Shown: piece after piece, positions 7,726-16,958 of the stretch | Numbering within the stretch: the stretch's first letter is position 1 | Layout of the letters: the number at the start of each line of letters is the position of its first letter | Source of the DNA: Nitrospiraceae bacterium | GTDB taxonomy: Bacteria > Nitrospirota > Thermodesulfovibrionia > UBA6902 | Length of the DNA: 41,739 nt | Assembly (NCBI GenBank): GCA_003599505.1 | Contig: QZKO01000077.1 | Location: forward strand, 1 to 41,739 | Reading direction: 5' to 3' | Notes under the pieces: generated by a model | The model's database searches: none | What the model saw: the letters and a program-made list of their open reading frames with translations, nothing else | What the model was told of the DNA's origin: nothing | Program-made: the position numbers and the translations under genes

Positions 7726-7755
7726 ATAGTAAAGAAAAAAAACGGATTTTGTCAA
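7726..7755 (-). promoter_or_regulatory. predicted sigma-70 promoter for tRNA-Gly/tRNA-Cys, overlapping the trpE start
   Basis: A consensus TTGACA (minus strand, 7750-7755) is 18 bases from TACTAT (7726-7731). It points at the tRNA genes, with tRNA-Gly beginning about 60 bases downstream of the predicted start. The -35 box ends on the first base of the trpE ATG, so tRNA and trp transcription share a very compact divergent control region. Confidence 0.55.
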
Positions 7756-9236
7756 TGATATACCCTGATTTCAGTGAATTCAAAAAGAAAGCGGAAGATG
7801 GGAACCTCATTCCGGTCTGCAGGGAAATCCTTGCGGACCTTGAGACCCCCGTGTCCGCTTTCCTTAAATTAAAAGGCAAAACCGGCTTTCTGCTTGAAAG
7901 CCTCGAAGGTGGAGAAAAATGGGCGCGGTACTCGTTTATCGGGAGCAATTCATCTCTGATAATCGAGGGCAAGGGGAGAAATCTGACAATCAAAAGGGGC
8001 CCCGTTAAAGAAAAGGCCGTATTTGACAAAGACCCCCTGGAAGTCATATCAGCGGAATTAAAAAAATATAAACCTGTCATCATGCCCGGACTGCCGAGGT
8101 TCTTCGGCGGTTTTGTCGGCTATATCGGTTATGATTCTGTGCGTCATTTTGAAAAACTGCCTGACATGCACCACGCGGGACTTAATCTCCCGGATATATT
8201 TTTAATGTTTACGGACACCCTCGTGGTCTTTGACAACCTGACGCATAAAATCAGGGTGATATCAAACGCCTATGTGGAAAACAGCCCTGAAGAGGCATAC
8301 GAAAAAGCCAATGCAAAAATCGATGCAATAGTCAAAAAACTGAGATCGAAAGCCGCGCTGCCGAAAAGAAAGCCGTCTCAGAATAAACCTTCAGATGAGT
8401 CCCCTGCTTTTACATCAAACTTCTCAAAAGATGATTTCCTGAAAGCCGTTGAAAAGACAAAAGAATACGTTCACGCCGGTGATATAATCCAGGCCGTCAT
8501 ATCGCAGAATTTCCAGAAGGACACGGATATTCCACCGATAAACGCTTACAGGGCGCTCCGGGTCATAAACCCTTCTCCCTACATGTACTATATTGAGACG
8601 GGGAAATGCACCCTCGCGGGCTCTTCCCCTGAAATACTCGTCAGGCTTGAAGGGGACACCGTTGAATTACGGCCTATCGCCGGGACCAGGAGAAGGGGTT
8701 ACACAAATGAAGAAGACAGGTCCATGGAAGAAGAGCTGAAGGCCGATCCTAAAGAAATAGCGGAACATATTATGCTTGTAGACCTCGGCAGGAACGACGT
8801 CGGAAGGGTGGCGGAAACCGGCAGTGTCAGGGTCACCGAGCTGATGACTGTTGAAAGATATTCTCATGTCATGCATCTCGTATCAAACGTCGTCGGCAAA
8901 CTCGAAAGTGGTTATGATGCCTTTGATGTCCTCAGGGCCTCTTTCCCCGCGGGGACCGTGACAGGCGCGCCCAAGATCCGCGCCATGGAGATCATTGAAG
9001 AAGTAGAGACGACAAAACGCGGACCCTATGCGGGATCTGTCGGATATTTTGGTTTTTCAGGAAACATGGATATGTGCATCACTATAAGGACAATTATTTT
9101 CAAGGACAGGAAGGCATATATCCAGGCAGGCGCGGGCATAGTAGCGGATTCCGACCCTGAAATGGAATACAAGGAAACAGTCAACAAGGCAAGAGGCATG
9201 TTTAAGGCCATTGAAATGGCTGAACAGGAACTGTAG
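7755..9236 (+). CDS. trpE: anthranilate synthase component I
   Basis: TrpE converts chorismate to anthranilate, using ammonia from TrpG, as the first committed step to tryptophan. The 493-aa product has the N-terminal regulatory part with the LLES motif ([19 protein letters not shown]), which in the family forms the tryptophan feedback site, and the C-terminal chorismate-binding domain: [28 protein letters not shown] and [18 protein letters not shown] start at the ATG at 7755; a TTG six bases earlier is possible. The ribosome-binding site is weak. It is followed by trpG after 16 bases. Confidence 0.97.
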   Translation: MIYPDFSEFKKKAEDGNLIPVCREILADLETPVSAFLKLKGKTGFLLESLEGGEKWARYSFIGSNSSLIIEGKGRNLTIKRGPVKEKAVFDKDPLEVISAELKKYKPVIMPGLPRFFGGFVGYIGYDSVRHFEKLPDMHHAGLNLPDIFLMFTDTLVVFDNLTHKIRVISNAYVENSPEEAYEKANAKIDAIVKKLRSKAALPKRKPSQNKPSDESPAFTSNFSKDDFLKAVEKTKEYVHAGDIIQAVISQNFQKDTDIPPINAYRALRVINPSPYMYYIETGKCTLAGSSPEILVRLEGDTVELRPIAGTRRRGYTNEEDRSMEEELKADPKEIAEHIMLVDLGRNDVGRVAETGSVRVTELMTVERYSHVMHLVSNVVGKLESGYDAFDVLRASFPAGTVTGAPKIRAMEIIEEVETTKRGPYAGSVGYFGFSGNMDMCITIRTIIFKDRKAYIQAGAGIVADSDPEMEYKETVNKARGMFKAIEMAEQEL

Positions 9237-9252
9237 GGACAGGAGCAAAATC

Positions 9253-9822
9253 ATGCTATTAATGATCGACAACTATGATTCCTTCACCTATAACCTGGTC
9301 CAGTATCTCGGAGAGCTGGGAGAGGATATACGCGTTTTCAGAAACGATAAAATTACGGTCCCTGAAATAGAAAGATTAAACCCCGGGAGGATCGTCATAT
9401 CCCCCGGACCCTGCACTCCTAAAGAAGCGGGGATATCGATTGAGGCGATCAGACACTTTGCCGGGAAGGTCCCGATCCTGGGCGTCTGCCTCGGGCACCA
9501 GTCCATCGGCGCGGCATACGGAGCGGAGATAATCAACGCGCCCCGGCTGATGCACGGCAAGACCTCGATGATATTCCACGACGGCAAAACAATCTATGAA
9601 AATCTCCCCAACCCCTTTGAGGCGACCCGCTACCATTCACTGATTATTAAGAAGGAGACCCTCTCGGATCAATTTGAAATAACGGCATGGACGGAGCAGG
9701 ACGAAATCATGGGAGTGAGACATAAAAAATTTGTGCTTGAAGGGGTCCAGTTCCATCCTGAGTCGATACTCACAAAAGCGGGCAAGGAGCTGCTGGGGAA
9801 TTTCCTGAAGCTGCGAATATAG
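9253..9822 (+). CDS. trpG: anthranilate synthase component II (glutamine amidotransferase)
   Basis: TrpG hydrolyses glutamine and channels ammonia to TrpE. The 189-aa class I amidotransferase begins [15 protein letters not shown] and has SPGPCTP, nucleophile Cys in [10 protein letters not shown], and the His-Glu pair in GVQFHPESI. The ATG at 9253 has AGGAG at 9241-9245; an ATG at 9211 inside trpE would add 14 unrelated residues. No phosphoribosyltransferase domain is fused; trpD is separate, at 10584. It could also serve aminodeoxychorismate synthase, as in other bacteria with one TrpG/PabA. Confidence 0.96.
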   Translation: MLLMIDNYDSFTYNLVQYLGELGEDIRVFRNDKITVPEIERLNPGRIVISPGPCTPKEAGISIEAIRHFAGKVPILGVCLGHQSIGAAYGAEIINAPRLMHGKTSMIFHDGKTIYENLPNPFEATRYHSLIIKKETLSDQFEITAWTEQDEIMGVRHKKFVLEGVQFHPESILTKAGKELLGNFLKLRI

Positions 9823-9845
9823 GGTCAAGGGTCAAAGGAGGATAT

Positions 9846-10025
9846 ATGTTTGCCGATGTAAAAATTATTGAAGGCGGCCGGCTTTTAAAGACGGAAAAGA
9901 TGAGGTTGAAGCCGGTCAGGGAATTCAGCAACGATATTGTGATTTATGAAAATGAAGAGGGCAACGCGGTCATATATTTTAAACAGAAAAATGAATATAT
10001 CCTGATTTCAATCGACCTGGCGTAG
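9846..10025 (+). CDS. hypothetical protein, 59 aa, in the trp cluster
   Basis: The ATG at 9846 follows AAAGGAGG at ideal spacing, 23 bases after trpG. The product (MFADVKIIEGGRLLKTEKMR at its start) has alternating hydrophobic residues and ends YFKQKNEYILISIDLA, which suggests a small beta-rich domain without a membrane segment or signal peptide. I do not recognise a family. Its position and ribosome-binding site make co-expression with trpEG likely; a link to tryptophan synthesis is not shown. Confidence 0.7.
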   Translation: MFADVKIIEGGRLLKTEKMRLKPVREFSNDIVIYENEEGNAVIYFKQKNEYILISIDLA

Positions 10026-10131
10026 ACGCCGGACAAATGAATTACGGTTTAATTTTCAGGTTAAAGTCTGATTGAGTTAATCCGATAATGATACTGTTAC
10101 GCAGCATATTAATTATGAATATCACAAACAA

Positions 10132-10587
10132 ATGAAACCCGGACATCACATAGCATCTTCAACAATATTGGCGGGAATTTTGTATATGACGTCAAAATCG
10201 TGGGGTATGGCTGCCGCGTGCTTTTTTTCCGGGATATTTATTGATCTGGACCATGTGCTGGATTTTTTTATTTTATATGGCCGGCCTTTCACCTTGAAGA
10301 GATTTTTTCATGTCTTCTATCATGAGCTGCAATTCAAGCGAATATACCTTTTCTTTCACGCCTGGGAATGGCTGCTGCTCCTGTTCACGTCCGCCTGGAT
10401 GACAGACTGGAACCCGTGGCTTATTGGAATGTTCATGGGGGTCGGTCATCATATGGTCCTTGATTACATTAACAACGGCGGTTATCTGTGGAGTTATTCC
10501 CTGATATGCCGGTGGAAAAACAACTTTGACTTTGCAACAACCTTCCCCGGGCTGCTTAAATACAGGGGAAAAGTGACGGGACCATGA
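10132..10587 (+). CDS. integral membrane protein, DUF457/YdjM-like putative metal-dependent hydrolase
   Basis: The 151-aa product has about four hydrophobic segments and a pattern of histidines and aspartates on their edges: GHHIAS at the N-terminus, FIDLDHVLDF near residue 40, FHVFYHE near 62, and GVGHHMVLDYINNGG near 103. The G-H, D-x-D-H and H-x3-D pattern is typical of the YdjM-like inner-membrane family annotated as metal-dependent hydrolases; no substrate is established. The stop overlaps the trpD start as ATGA, so trpD translation is likely coupled to it. The ribosome-binding site of the gene itself is poor. Confidence 0.6.
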   Translation: MKPGHHIASSTILAGILYMTSKSWGMAAACFFSGIFIDLDHVLDFFILYGRPFTLKRFFHVFYHELQFKRIYLFFHAWEWLLLLFTSAWMTDWNPWLIGMFMGVGHHMVLDYINNGGYLWSYSLICRWKNNFDFATTFPGLLKYRGKVTGP

Positions 10588-11594
10588 TTAAAGAAGCGAT
10601 AAATTTACTTGTACAGGGGAAAAACCTTACTGAAAATGAAATGACAGGCTCCATGAGGGACATCATGGAAGGCAATGCAACGGACGCGCAGATAGCGTCA
10701 TTCCTGACCGCTTTACGAATAAAAGGCGAAACCGTTGAAGAAATCACCGGGGCCGCAAAGGTGATGCGCGAAAAGGTCATGAAGATAAAAGCTCCCGCGC
10801 ATACAGTCGACACCTGCGGCACAGGCGGCGACATGTCCCATACCTTCAATATCTCCACCACGAGCGCCCTCGTTGTCGCGGCCTGCGGCGTGCCGGTTGC
10901 AAAGCACGGCAACCGCTCGGTATCAAGCAAGTGCGGCAGCGCCGACGTGCTTGAGGCATTGGGTATAAAAATAGACCTTGAGCCTCAGAAGGTTGAAAAA
11001 TGCCTTGAAGCGACAGGCTTCGGTTTTATGTTCGCGCCGTTGTTTCACCCGGCGATGAAATACGCTGTAGGACCGAGGAGGGAAATGGGAATACGGACCA
11101 TATTCAACATACTGGGCCCGCTTACAAACCCTGCCGGCGCTGAAAGGCAGGTAATGGGCGTATTTCATGATAGGCTGACGGAAAAACTGGCGCAGGTACT
11201 CGCCAATCTCGGCGTCAAGCATGCATTTGTAGTCCATGGTGAAGACGGCCTCGATGAGATTACGAATACGGACAGGACAAAAATTTCCGAGATGAAAGAC
11301 GGCAGGGTGAACACCTTCTTCATCGCTCCTGAAGACCTCGGCTTCAAAAGGGCTGAAAAAACAGCCCTTTCAGGAGGAGACGCTACGGAAAACGCAAAGA
11401 TAACAATTGATATACTGGGGGGACTTAAGGGACCAAAAAGGGATATCGTCATCATGAACTCCGCAGCCGCGCTGATAACCGGAGACAGGGCGGAAGGCCT
11501 GCCCGACGCAATCAAAATCGCGGCAGAGGCCATTGATTCCGGAGCGGCGCTGAAGAAACTAAAAGAAGTAAAGACCATAAGCAGCAGCCTGTAA
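10584..11594 (+). CDS. trpD: anthranilate phosphoribosyltransferase
   Basis: TrpD transfers phosphoribose from PRPP to anthranilate, the second step of tryptophan synthesis. The 336-aa product has the N-terminal helical domain (ATDAQIASFLTALRIKGET), the PRPP loop CGTGGDMSHTFNIST, KHGNRSVSSKCGSADVLEALG, and the DE metal site in HGEDGLDEI. Length is standard. Its ATG overlaps the stop of the membrane gene at 10132. The remaining trp genes (trpC, F, B, A) are not in the window. Confidence 0.97.
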   Translation: MIKEAINLLVQGKNLTENEMTGSMRDIMEGNATDAQIASFLTALRIKGETVEEITGAAKVMREKVMKIKAPAHTVDTCGTGGDMSHTFNISTTSALVVAACGVPVAKHGNRSVSSKCGSADVLEALGIKIDLEPQKVEKCLEATGFGFMFAPLFHPAMKYAVGPRREMGIRTIFNILGPLTNPAGAERQVMGVFHDRLTEKLAQVLANLGVKHAFVVHGEDGLDEITNTDRTKISEMKDGRVNTFFIAPEDLGFKRAEKTALSGGDATENAKITIDILGGLKGPKRDIVIMNSAAALITGDRAEGLPDAIKIAAEAIDSGAALKKLKEVKTISSSL

Positions 11595-11612
11595 GCCCGC
11601 TAAAGATTCTGA

Positions 11613-11642
11613 TTGCTTCCGCAAATCGCGGTATGTTATAAT
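11613..11642 (+). promoter_or_regulatory. predicted sigma-70 promoter of the glycan gene cluster
   Basis: TTGCTT (11613-11618) and a perfect TATAAT (11637-11642) are 18 bases apart. The start would be near 11649, about 58 bases before the GT2 synthase ATG at 11707. Confidence 0.5.
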
Positions 11643-11706
11643 CGCAGGGTTAAAATTATTAATTCGTCGTCATTCGCGTTTCAGTAATTTAATTTAAAAG
11701 GCCGAA

Positions 11707-13230
11707 ATGTTACTTTACCTGTTCCTGGCAGTATACTTTTTTGTCCTGCTTACGGTTTTTATTTACGCGTCCCACCGGTATTATATGGTGTATCTCTATT
11801 TCAGGCACCAGAAAGACAAACCCGTACTGAAATATAAAGCAGACCCCCTGCCGCGAGTTACAATCCAGCTCCCCGTGTATAACGAAATGTATGTTGTAAA
11901 GCGTTTGATAGCCGCGTCGTGCGGCATAGATTACCCCCGGGAGCTTCTCGACATACAGGTACTTGACGATTCCACAGATGAAACCTCGGCAGTCGCGCAG
12001 GAGTGCGTAAAGGAATTCATGGGAAAAGGTTACGATATACAATATATTCATCGGGGCAACAGGGAAGGGTTTAAAAGCGGCGCGCTGGCCCACGGGCTGA
12101 AATCGTCCAAAGGCGAATTTATCGCGGTCTTCGACGCTGATTTTGTGCCGCAGGCGGACATATTGAAAAAGACAATCCATTATTTCGCCGATAAATCCGT
12201 AGGGATGGTGCAGACACGGTGGACGTATATCAACAGGGATTACTCAATGTTGACCAGGATACAGGCTATTATGCTTGACGGACATTTTGTAATAGAGCAT
12301 ACGGCAAGGAACTGGTCGGGAAGGTTTTTCAATTTTAACGGAACAGCGGGCGTATGGAGGAAAGAAGCTATAGAGACCTCGGGCGGATGGCAGCATGACA
12401 CACTGACTGAGGACCTCGACTTAAGCTACCGGGCGCAGTTGAAAGGATGGCGGTTTATCTTTCTGAAGGATGAGACTTCCCCTTCGGAAATCCCTGTGGA
12501 CATCAACGCGTTCAAGAGCCAGCAGCACAGGTGGGCCAAAGGCTCCATCCAGACGGCCAAAAAACTGCTTCTCCCGATTTTCAGGAGCAACTTGCCCCTG
12601 AAGGTAAAGATGGAGGCGTTTTTCCATCTTACAAACAACATGTCTTACCTGCTGATGTTGCTGCTCTCCCTGCTGATGTATCCGTCCATGGTCGCGAGGA
12701 TCAATATAGGATGGTTCCAGATGCTCGTCACCGACGCGCCCTTTTTACTGGTCGCGACTACCGGAATATCATTTTTCTATCTCTGTTCGCAGAAAGAAGC
12801 GTACAAGGACTGGAAATCAAGACTGATTTATATGCCTATGCTTATGTCGCTCGGGATCGGACTTTCCGTCAACAATTCAAAAGCGGTGCTTGAGGCCCTG
12901 TTTAATAAAGAAACGGAATTCAAGCGGACCCCGAAATACATGATCGAAGCGAAAAAAGACAGGTGGATTGAAAAAAGATATCGCGGCGAAATCAATTTCC
13001 TGGTATTGCTCGAATTATTCCTCGGCATCTACTTCACTTTCAACATTTACTTCGCGTATATAAACAGGATTTACGTGTCGATACCGTTTCTCATGATTTT
13101 CCAGGTCGGATTTTTTTATGTTGCTTTTTTATCGATTTATCAAGTAATATTGAGAGGCATATTTTCGAACAGATTCGCACGCCAACTGTTTTCAAAACGA
13201 AATACGGATGAAGTTATTACAGCGCAATAG
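11707..13230 (+). CDS. membrane-bound processive-type family 2 glycosyltransferase (CslA/cellulose-synthase-like)
   Basis: The 507-aa product has an N-terminal membrane helix (about 1-20), a cytoplasmic GT-A domain (about 50-290) and four or more C-terminal helices. Motifs of processive inverting GT2 enzymes are all present: QLPVYNE, VLDDSTDET, the DAD metal site in AVFDADFVPQ, TEDLDLSYR, and QQHRWAKG (QxxRW). The overall pattern is closest to the CslA mannan synthase or ceramide-glucosyltransferase branch; no PilZ domain is attached. It opens a group with a beta-barrel, a TPR protein and a GT-C enzyme, which together suggest synthesis or modification of a surface glycan. The polymer cannot be inferred. 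Confidence 0.85.
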   Translation: MLLYLFLAVYFFVLLTVFIYASHRYYMVYLYFRHQKDKPVLKYKADPLPRVTIQLPVYNEMYVVKRLIAASCGIDYPRELLDIQVLDDSTDETSAVAQECVKEFMGKGYDIQYIHRGNREGFKSGALAHGLKSSKGEFIAVFDADFVPQADILKKTIHYFADKSVGMVQTRWTYINRDYSMLTRIQAIMLDGHFVIEHTARNWSGRFFNFNGTAGVWRKEAIETSGGWQHDTLTEDLDLSYRAQLKGWRFIFLKDETSPSEIPVDINAFKSQQHRWAKGSIQTAKKLLLPIFRSNLPLKVKMEAFFHLTNNMSYLLMLLLSLLMYPSMVARINIGWFQMLVTDAPFLLVATTGISFFYLCSQKEAYKDWKSRLIYMPMLMSLGIGLSVNNSKAVLEALFNKETEFKRTPKYMIEAKKDRWIEKRYRGEINFLVLLELFLGIYFTFNIYFAYINRIYVSIPFLMIFQVGFFYVAFLSIYQVILRGIFSNRFARQLFSKRNTDEVITAQ

Positions 13231-13278
13231 CCTTAACGCTGAAGGGTTGGAAATTAAATAAAAAAGAGGAGATGAACC

Positions 13279-14268
13279 ATGAAAAAAAGGATTTCAGTTG
13301 TTTTTCTTCTGGCAGCGCTTTGTATTTTTTCTTCAAACAATGCCTTTGCGGCCTGGACGCAGGCAAAGGGGCACTCTTACAATCAATTGGGCTTCAGTTA
13401 TTACAAGACAACGGAAAAATTCACTACCCTTCACAGGGATGCATCAGGCACCCTGGAAACAACAAGCGGGAGCATCATCAAGGAAGACCAGGAAAAATTT
13501 ACATCCAAAAAGATTTCGTACTACGGCGAATACGGCATCACGGACAAGGTCACTCTGGTCCTGTCCGTTCCTTATGACTGGCAGCGCTCAAACGACACCC
13601 TGAGGTTTGCGGAAGAAAGAGGGCCGAGCGGCGTTGGAGATATCAACCTTGGCCTGCGTTATCAGCTTGTCCCTAATCTGTTCGGCTCCGGGGTGTTGAT
13701 GTCCGCGCAGGGAGAAGTAAAAATACCGGAAGCGTATAAATTCGGCCATCCGCTTTTAAATTTGAGCCAGGGAGATGGTCAATACGATACGTCTTTTGCC
13801 CTCAAATTCGGCAGGGGACTGCCAAAGGGATACCTCTGGCTTGATGTCGGCTATAAATACAGGTTTGAAAATGACAAGTTTGAGGAATATAAACCTTCAG
13901 ATCAATTCAAGGTTGCGTTCGGCGGCGGATATCCGATCGTATCATGGCTGTCATTGACCGGATATCTTGAATGGTCCAAGGCAGTGGGCAATGCCAGGGT
14001 TTCCGATGAACTGGTAGTGCGGAGTTTTTCTACCGGATTATCGGCAGCTACCGCAAAAGATGAATTGATAAAGGACACTCTGTCCCTTGAAAAGGACGAT
14101 ATGAGCGTATATGTAGGGCTTCAGTTCAATCTGCCGGCAAAGCATAAAGCGGTCCCCAATAGCATTGTAGTATCCTACGCAAGGGATATTGAGGGCTTCG
14201 GTGAATTTAAAACGAAGAATAACGCCCTTGGCAAGACTATCGGCCTGGCGCTTGTTTACATACGTTAA
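13279..14268 (+). CDS. outer-membrane beta-barrel protein, phenol_MetA_deg-like
   Basis: The 329-aa product has a clear signal peptide (MKKRISVVFLLAALCIFSSNNAFA, cut before AWTQAKG) and then alternating strands typical of a porin-like barrel: GVGDINLGLRYQLVPN, LMSAQGEVKIPEAY, LWLDVGYKYRF, and a last strand NALGKTIGLALVYIR ending in an aromatic-isoleucine-arginine. Such patterns occur in the MetA-pathway family of outer-membrane proteins. GAGGAG at 13266-13271 supports the start. It follows the GT2 synthase after about 50 bases and could be the outer-membrane channel or a structural partner of the glycan system; that role is inference. Confidence 0.7.
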   Translation: MKKRISVVFLLAALCIFSSNNAFAAWTQAKGHSYNQLGFSYYKTTEKFTTLHRDASGTLETTSGSIIKEDQEKFTSKKISYYGEYGITDKVTLVLSVPYDWQRSNDTLRFAEERGPSGVGDINLGLRYQLVPNLFGSGVLMSAQGEVKIPEAYKFGHPLLNLSQGDGQYDTSFALKFGRGLPKGYLWLDVGYKYRFENDKFEEYKPSDQFKVAFGGGYPIVSWLSLTGYLEWSKAVGNARVSDELVVRSFSTGLSAATAKDELIKDTLSLEKDDMSVYVGLQFNLPAKHKAVPNSIVVSYARDIEGFGEFKTKNNALGKTIGLALVYIR

Positions 14269-14283
14269 TCAGTTGATGTAATA

Positions 14284-14313
14284 GTAGGGGCGATTCATCG
14301 GAATCGCCCCTAC
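14284..14313. repeat. REP-like palindrome, copy b
   Basis: Arms GTAGGGGCGATTC (14284-14296) and its exact reverse complement (14301-14313) around the loop ATCG. It lies between the beta-barrel gene and the TPR gene, 21 bases before the ATG of the latter. Confidence 0.85.
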
Positions 14314-14334
14314 GTATCCCCGGTTATCTTTATT

Positions 14335-14945
14335 ATGAATAAAAAAAAATTTTCGCTTACCTCATATCAGGCATCCTTTTAGTAATACTGTCTTTATATA
14401 CAGTCGAGAACAGACACACCCTCCTGGCGATTTTCTATCAGACGCTGAAATCAGAAGATAAAGCGATTGAGGAATTTATCAAAGCCGTAAAATCCAACCC
14501 CCGCGACGCCTATTCTTTATATCACCTCGGCATCATATACAAAGAGAAGAAGGATTTTGACCGGGCTGTAGAAATCTATAATAAGTTACTGGAGATCTCA
14601 CCGGACCATCCATATGCCTATTTTGATCTGGGATATATATATATAGAAAAAAGACAATTTGACGAAGCGTTAAGATTGTGCAGAAAAGCGGCCGACATTC
14701 TGCCTGACAGTGTCCACGCGCATCATGCCCTCGGGAATATTTACAGGGACACCGGCCATTATGAAGTCGCCCTCTCGGAGTATAAAAAAGTTCTTGAGAT
14801 CGAGCCCTCTCACAGATACGCGTTATGGGACGTAGGCGTTTTATATGAGAAAATGGGGATGAAAGACAGGGCCGAAGAGCAGTTTAAATATTATCATGAA
14901 ATAACGGACTGCAGTCTCAGGAGATTCTGGAACTGTCTGGATTAA
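14335..14945 (+). CDS. membrane-anchored TPR protein, frame broken at an A9 tract
   Basis: From about 14349 to 14945 one frame encodes a hydrophobic segment (IFAYLISGILLVILSLYTV) followed by four TPR-like repeats (YSLYHLGIIYKEKKDFDRA, YAYFDLGYIYIEKRQFDEA, HAHHALGNIYRDTGHYEVA, YALWDVGVLYEKMGMKDRA). That frame has a stop at 14340-14342 and no ATG, GTG or TTG before 14676. The only suitable start, ATG at 14335 (MNKKK), is in another frame and runs into nine A residues (14341-14349). A -1 slip on the A tract, or one extra A in the transcript, joins them into a sensible 203-aa protein. It may be a real frameshift mutation, a sequencing or assembly homopolymer error, or a slippage-controlled gene. 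It abuts the GT-C gene directly. Confidence 0.7.
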
Positions 14946-16958
14946 TTGAATACCACATCGTATATCATAATAAATCTTCTTTTATTTTCCGCATGGCACA
15001 TCTATCTTTTCAGATATAACACGATTATTTCCTTTGCCGGCAGGCTGACTGGCGCTTTTGTCCTGGGACTGACGCAGATAATAGCGACGGAGATGCTTTT
15101 AGGCGTGGTACTGAAGAGGCTTTACGCGACGCAGCTTTTTTTTCTTAATGTTTTTATCTCGGCGGTTGTTTTGCTGTATGCCGTATTCGCTGTTAAAAGG
15201 CAACCTGGTTATCCCGATGAAAACGATGTCAGTCCATTTCCTTTAAACGTTGCAAAAGAGATATCCTGCAAGGCCGCATGGTTTATTACGGAGCTTAAGA
15301 AAAACGTTGTCCTGTCCGCCATCTTTGCCCTTTTCATTATATCGGTCTGCTGGATAATATTTTCAGGATATCTCTTTCCTTCATACACATGGGACGCCCT
15401 GTGGTATCATCTGCCGATCGCGGGCTATATCATGCAGGGCGGCGCGGTACGGGAAATCGCCAACAATTCATTCATAGACCAGTTTGTCAATATCTTTCCT
15501 AAAAATATCGAGTTGTTTTTTCTCTGGAATATCATATTTTTGAAAAGCGACGCGATCACGGACCTCAGCCAGCTCCTCTTTGCCGTTGCCGGAGTGCTTT
15601 CAATATACGGCCTCGCGATCAAACTGAAGGTCGGTAAAAGACACGCGCTGTATTCGTCCCTCCTGTTTTTTTTCACGCCTATAGTCATCCTTCAGTCCTC
15701 AACGAATTACGTCGATGTCGCCGTGACGGCGCTGTTTCTTGTTGCTGTAAATTTTCTGATGGCAGATATGCCATGCAAAGGCGGGGTTGAAACCCGCCCC
15801 TGCAACATCACAAGTATCCTGGCCGGATTGGCTGCCGGTCTTTTGCTTGGCTCCAAGGGGTCGGGGCCCCTGTTTGCCGGGATATTGTCCGTGGCGCTTA
15901 TTGTCCGGGAATTTGTCCGGCGCTTCAAATCCCCGAAACATGGAAGCCCGGGAGCGATAAAAGCAGCGGTGAAGGGCCTTACATTTTACCTGCTTTTCTT
16001 TTTCATCCCACTTTTTCTGATGGGAGGTTACTGGTACATAAAAAACTGGGTTGTTTACGGTAATCCCGTTCATCCGATGGAAATATCTTTTATGAACATC
16101 ACGATCTTCAAGGGGTTGTATCAGGGCATCATAGAGCCCGCGCCGGAAATCATCAATAAACTGAATCCCTTTACAAGACCGTTATATGTTTGGCTGGAGA
16201 ACGTGGAGTATTACCTCTACGATTCGAGATTGGGCGGACTCGGTCCCATATGGCCCATCCTGTTTTTGCCTGCAACAGTATTCGCTGTTGTGCGTTCCTT
16301 CATAAAGAGGGATTACAACTTCATGGCCGTATTCATAATAGTTGCCGCCGCGTTTTTCATGCATCCAAGGAACTGGAACCCGCGTTATGTAATTTTCATT
16401 GTCGGAATGGGAGCGCTTTCTTTCGGCCTGCTGCTTGATTATTTTCATGACAGGGGCAGGGTATTGGGTTGGACCGCGCTCCTGCTCGCGGTTTATACAT
16501 TCCTTACCGCGAATTCTCCCTGCGTTACGCCCGGGAAGATCCGGGAGTTTATCCATCTCCCGGCCGCGGAGCGCACAATAGGCCGCATGGCGCCTTTTAA
16601 TTTAGACTTATACGCGCGCCAGGAATACGGGCACTGGATATGGATAAGCAGGAACCTGTCTGAAGGAGAGACACTGGCGTACACCTTTGAGCCGCTTTTC
16701 CATTCTCCTTTGTGGAACAGCGCGTATTCCAGTAAAATAGCATACGTCAAGTCAGAGACCTATAGTGACTGGCTTCAGCGGCTGAAAGACAGCAGAGCGA
16801 CGTATATACTGGTCAGAAACGGTTCCGCTGAAGACCAATGGATAGAAAAAGAGAGGAGAGTCTTTTATTTGCTTGGCTGGCTGAGTAATGCTAAAGAAAA
16901 ATTCAAGGTTGAATATTCCGATACTAACTATAAGATAGCGAGGTTCACCCAGGGATGA
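14946..16958 (+). CDS. polytopic GT-C-type glycosyltransferase
   Basis: The 670-aa product has about 11-13 hydrophobic segments and a C-terminal soluble part (about 560-670). GT-C enzymes use polyprenyl-phosphate sugars on the outer face of the inner membrane and carry an acidic motif in the first periplasmic loop; here YTWDALWYHLPIAG (about residues 147-160) matches. The start is a TTG at 14946 placed directly after the TAA of the TPR gene; no nearby ATG fits. Residues about 277-287 (CKGGVETRPCN) are encoded by palindrome copy c and look like an insertion into a loop. The end overlaps the next small gene as ATGA. Confidence 0.72.
   Translation: MNTTSYIIINLLLFSAWHIYLFRYNTIISFAGRLTGAFVLGLTQIIATEMLLGVVLKRLYATQLFFLNVFISAVVLLYAVFAVKRQPGYPDENDVSPFPLNVAKEISCKAAWFITELKKNVVLSAIFALFIISVCWIIFSGYLFPSYTWDALWYHLPIAGYIMQGGAVREIANNSFIDQFVNIFPKNIELFFLWNIIFLKSDAITDLSQLLFAVAGVLSIYGLAIKLKVGKRHALYSSLLFFFTPIVILQSSTNYVDVAVTALFLVAVNFLMADMPCKGGVETRPCNITSILAGLAAGLLLGSKGSGPLFAGILSVALIVREFVRRFKSPKHGSPGAIKAAVKGLTFYLLFFFIPLFLMGGYWYIKNWVVYGNPVHPMEISFMNITIFKGLYQGIIEPAPEIINKLNPFTRPLYVWLENVEYYLYDSRLGGLGPIWPILFLPATVFAVVRSFIKRDYNFMAVFIIVAAAFFMHPRNWNPRYVIFIVGMGALSFGLLLDYFHDRGRVLGWTALLLAVYTFLTANSPCVTPGKIREFIHLPAAERTIGRMAPFNLDLYARQEYGHWIWISRNLSEGETLAYTFEPLFHSPLWNSAYSSKIAYVKSETYSDWLQRLKDSRATYILVRNGSAEDQWIEKERRVFYLLGWLSNAKEKFKVEYSDTNYKIARFTQG
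15774..15804. repeat. diverged palindrome, copy c, inside the GT-C gene
   Basis: TGCA at both ends encloses GGCGGGGTT-GA-AACCCGCCCC, an imperfect inverted repeat of the same hairpin class as the other copies but with a different core. It is in frame with the surrounding gene and adds the peptide CKGGVETRPCN between two membrane segments. Confidence 0.6.

Noticed and set aside
7412-8083. Minus-strand ORF of 223 codons
   Set aside because: It runs across both tRNA genes and the 5' part of trpE, so it is an antisense shadow.
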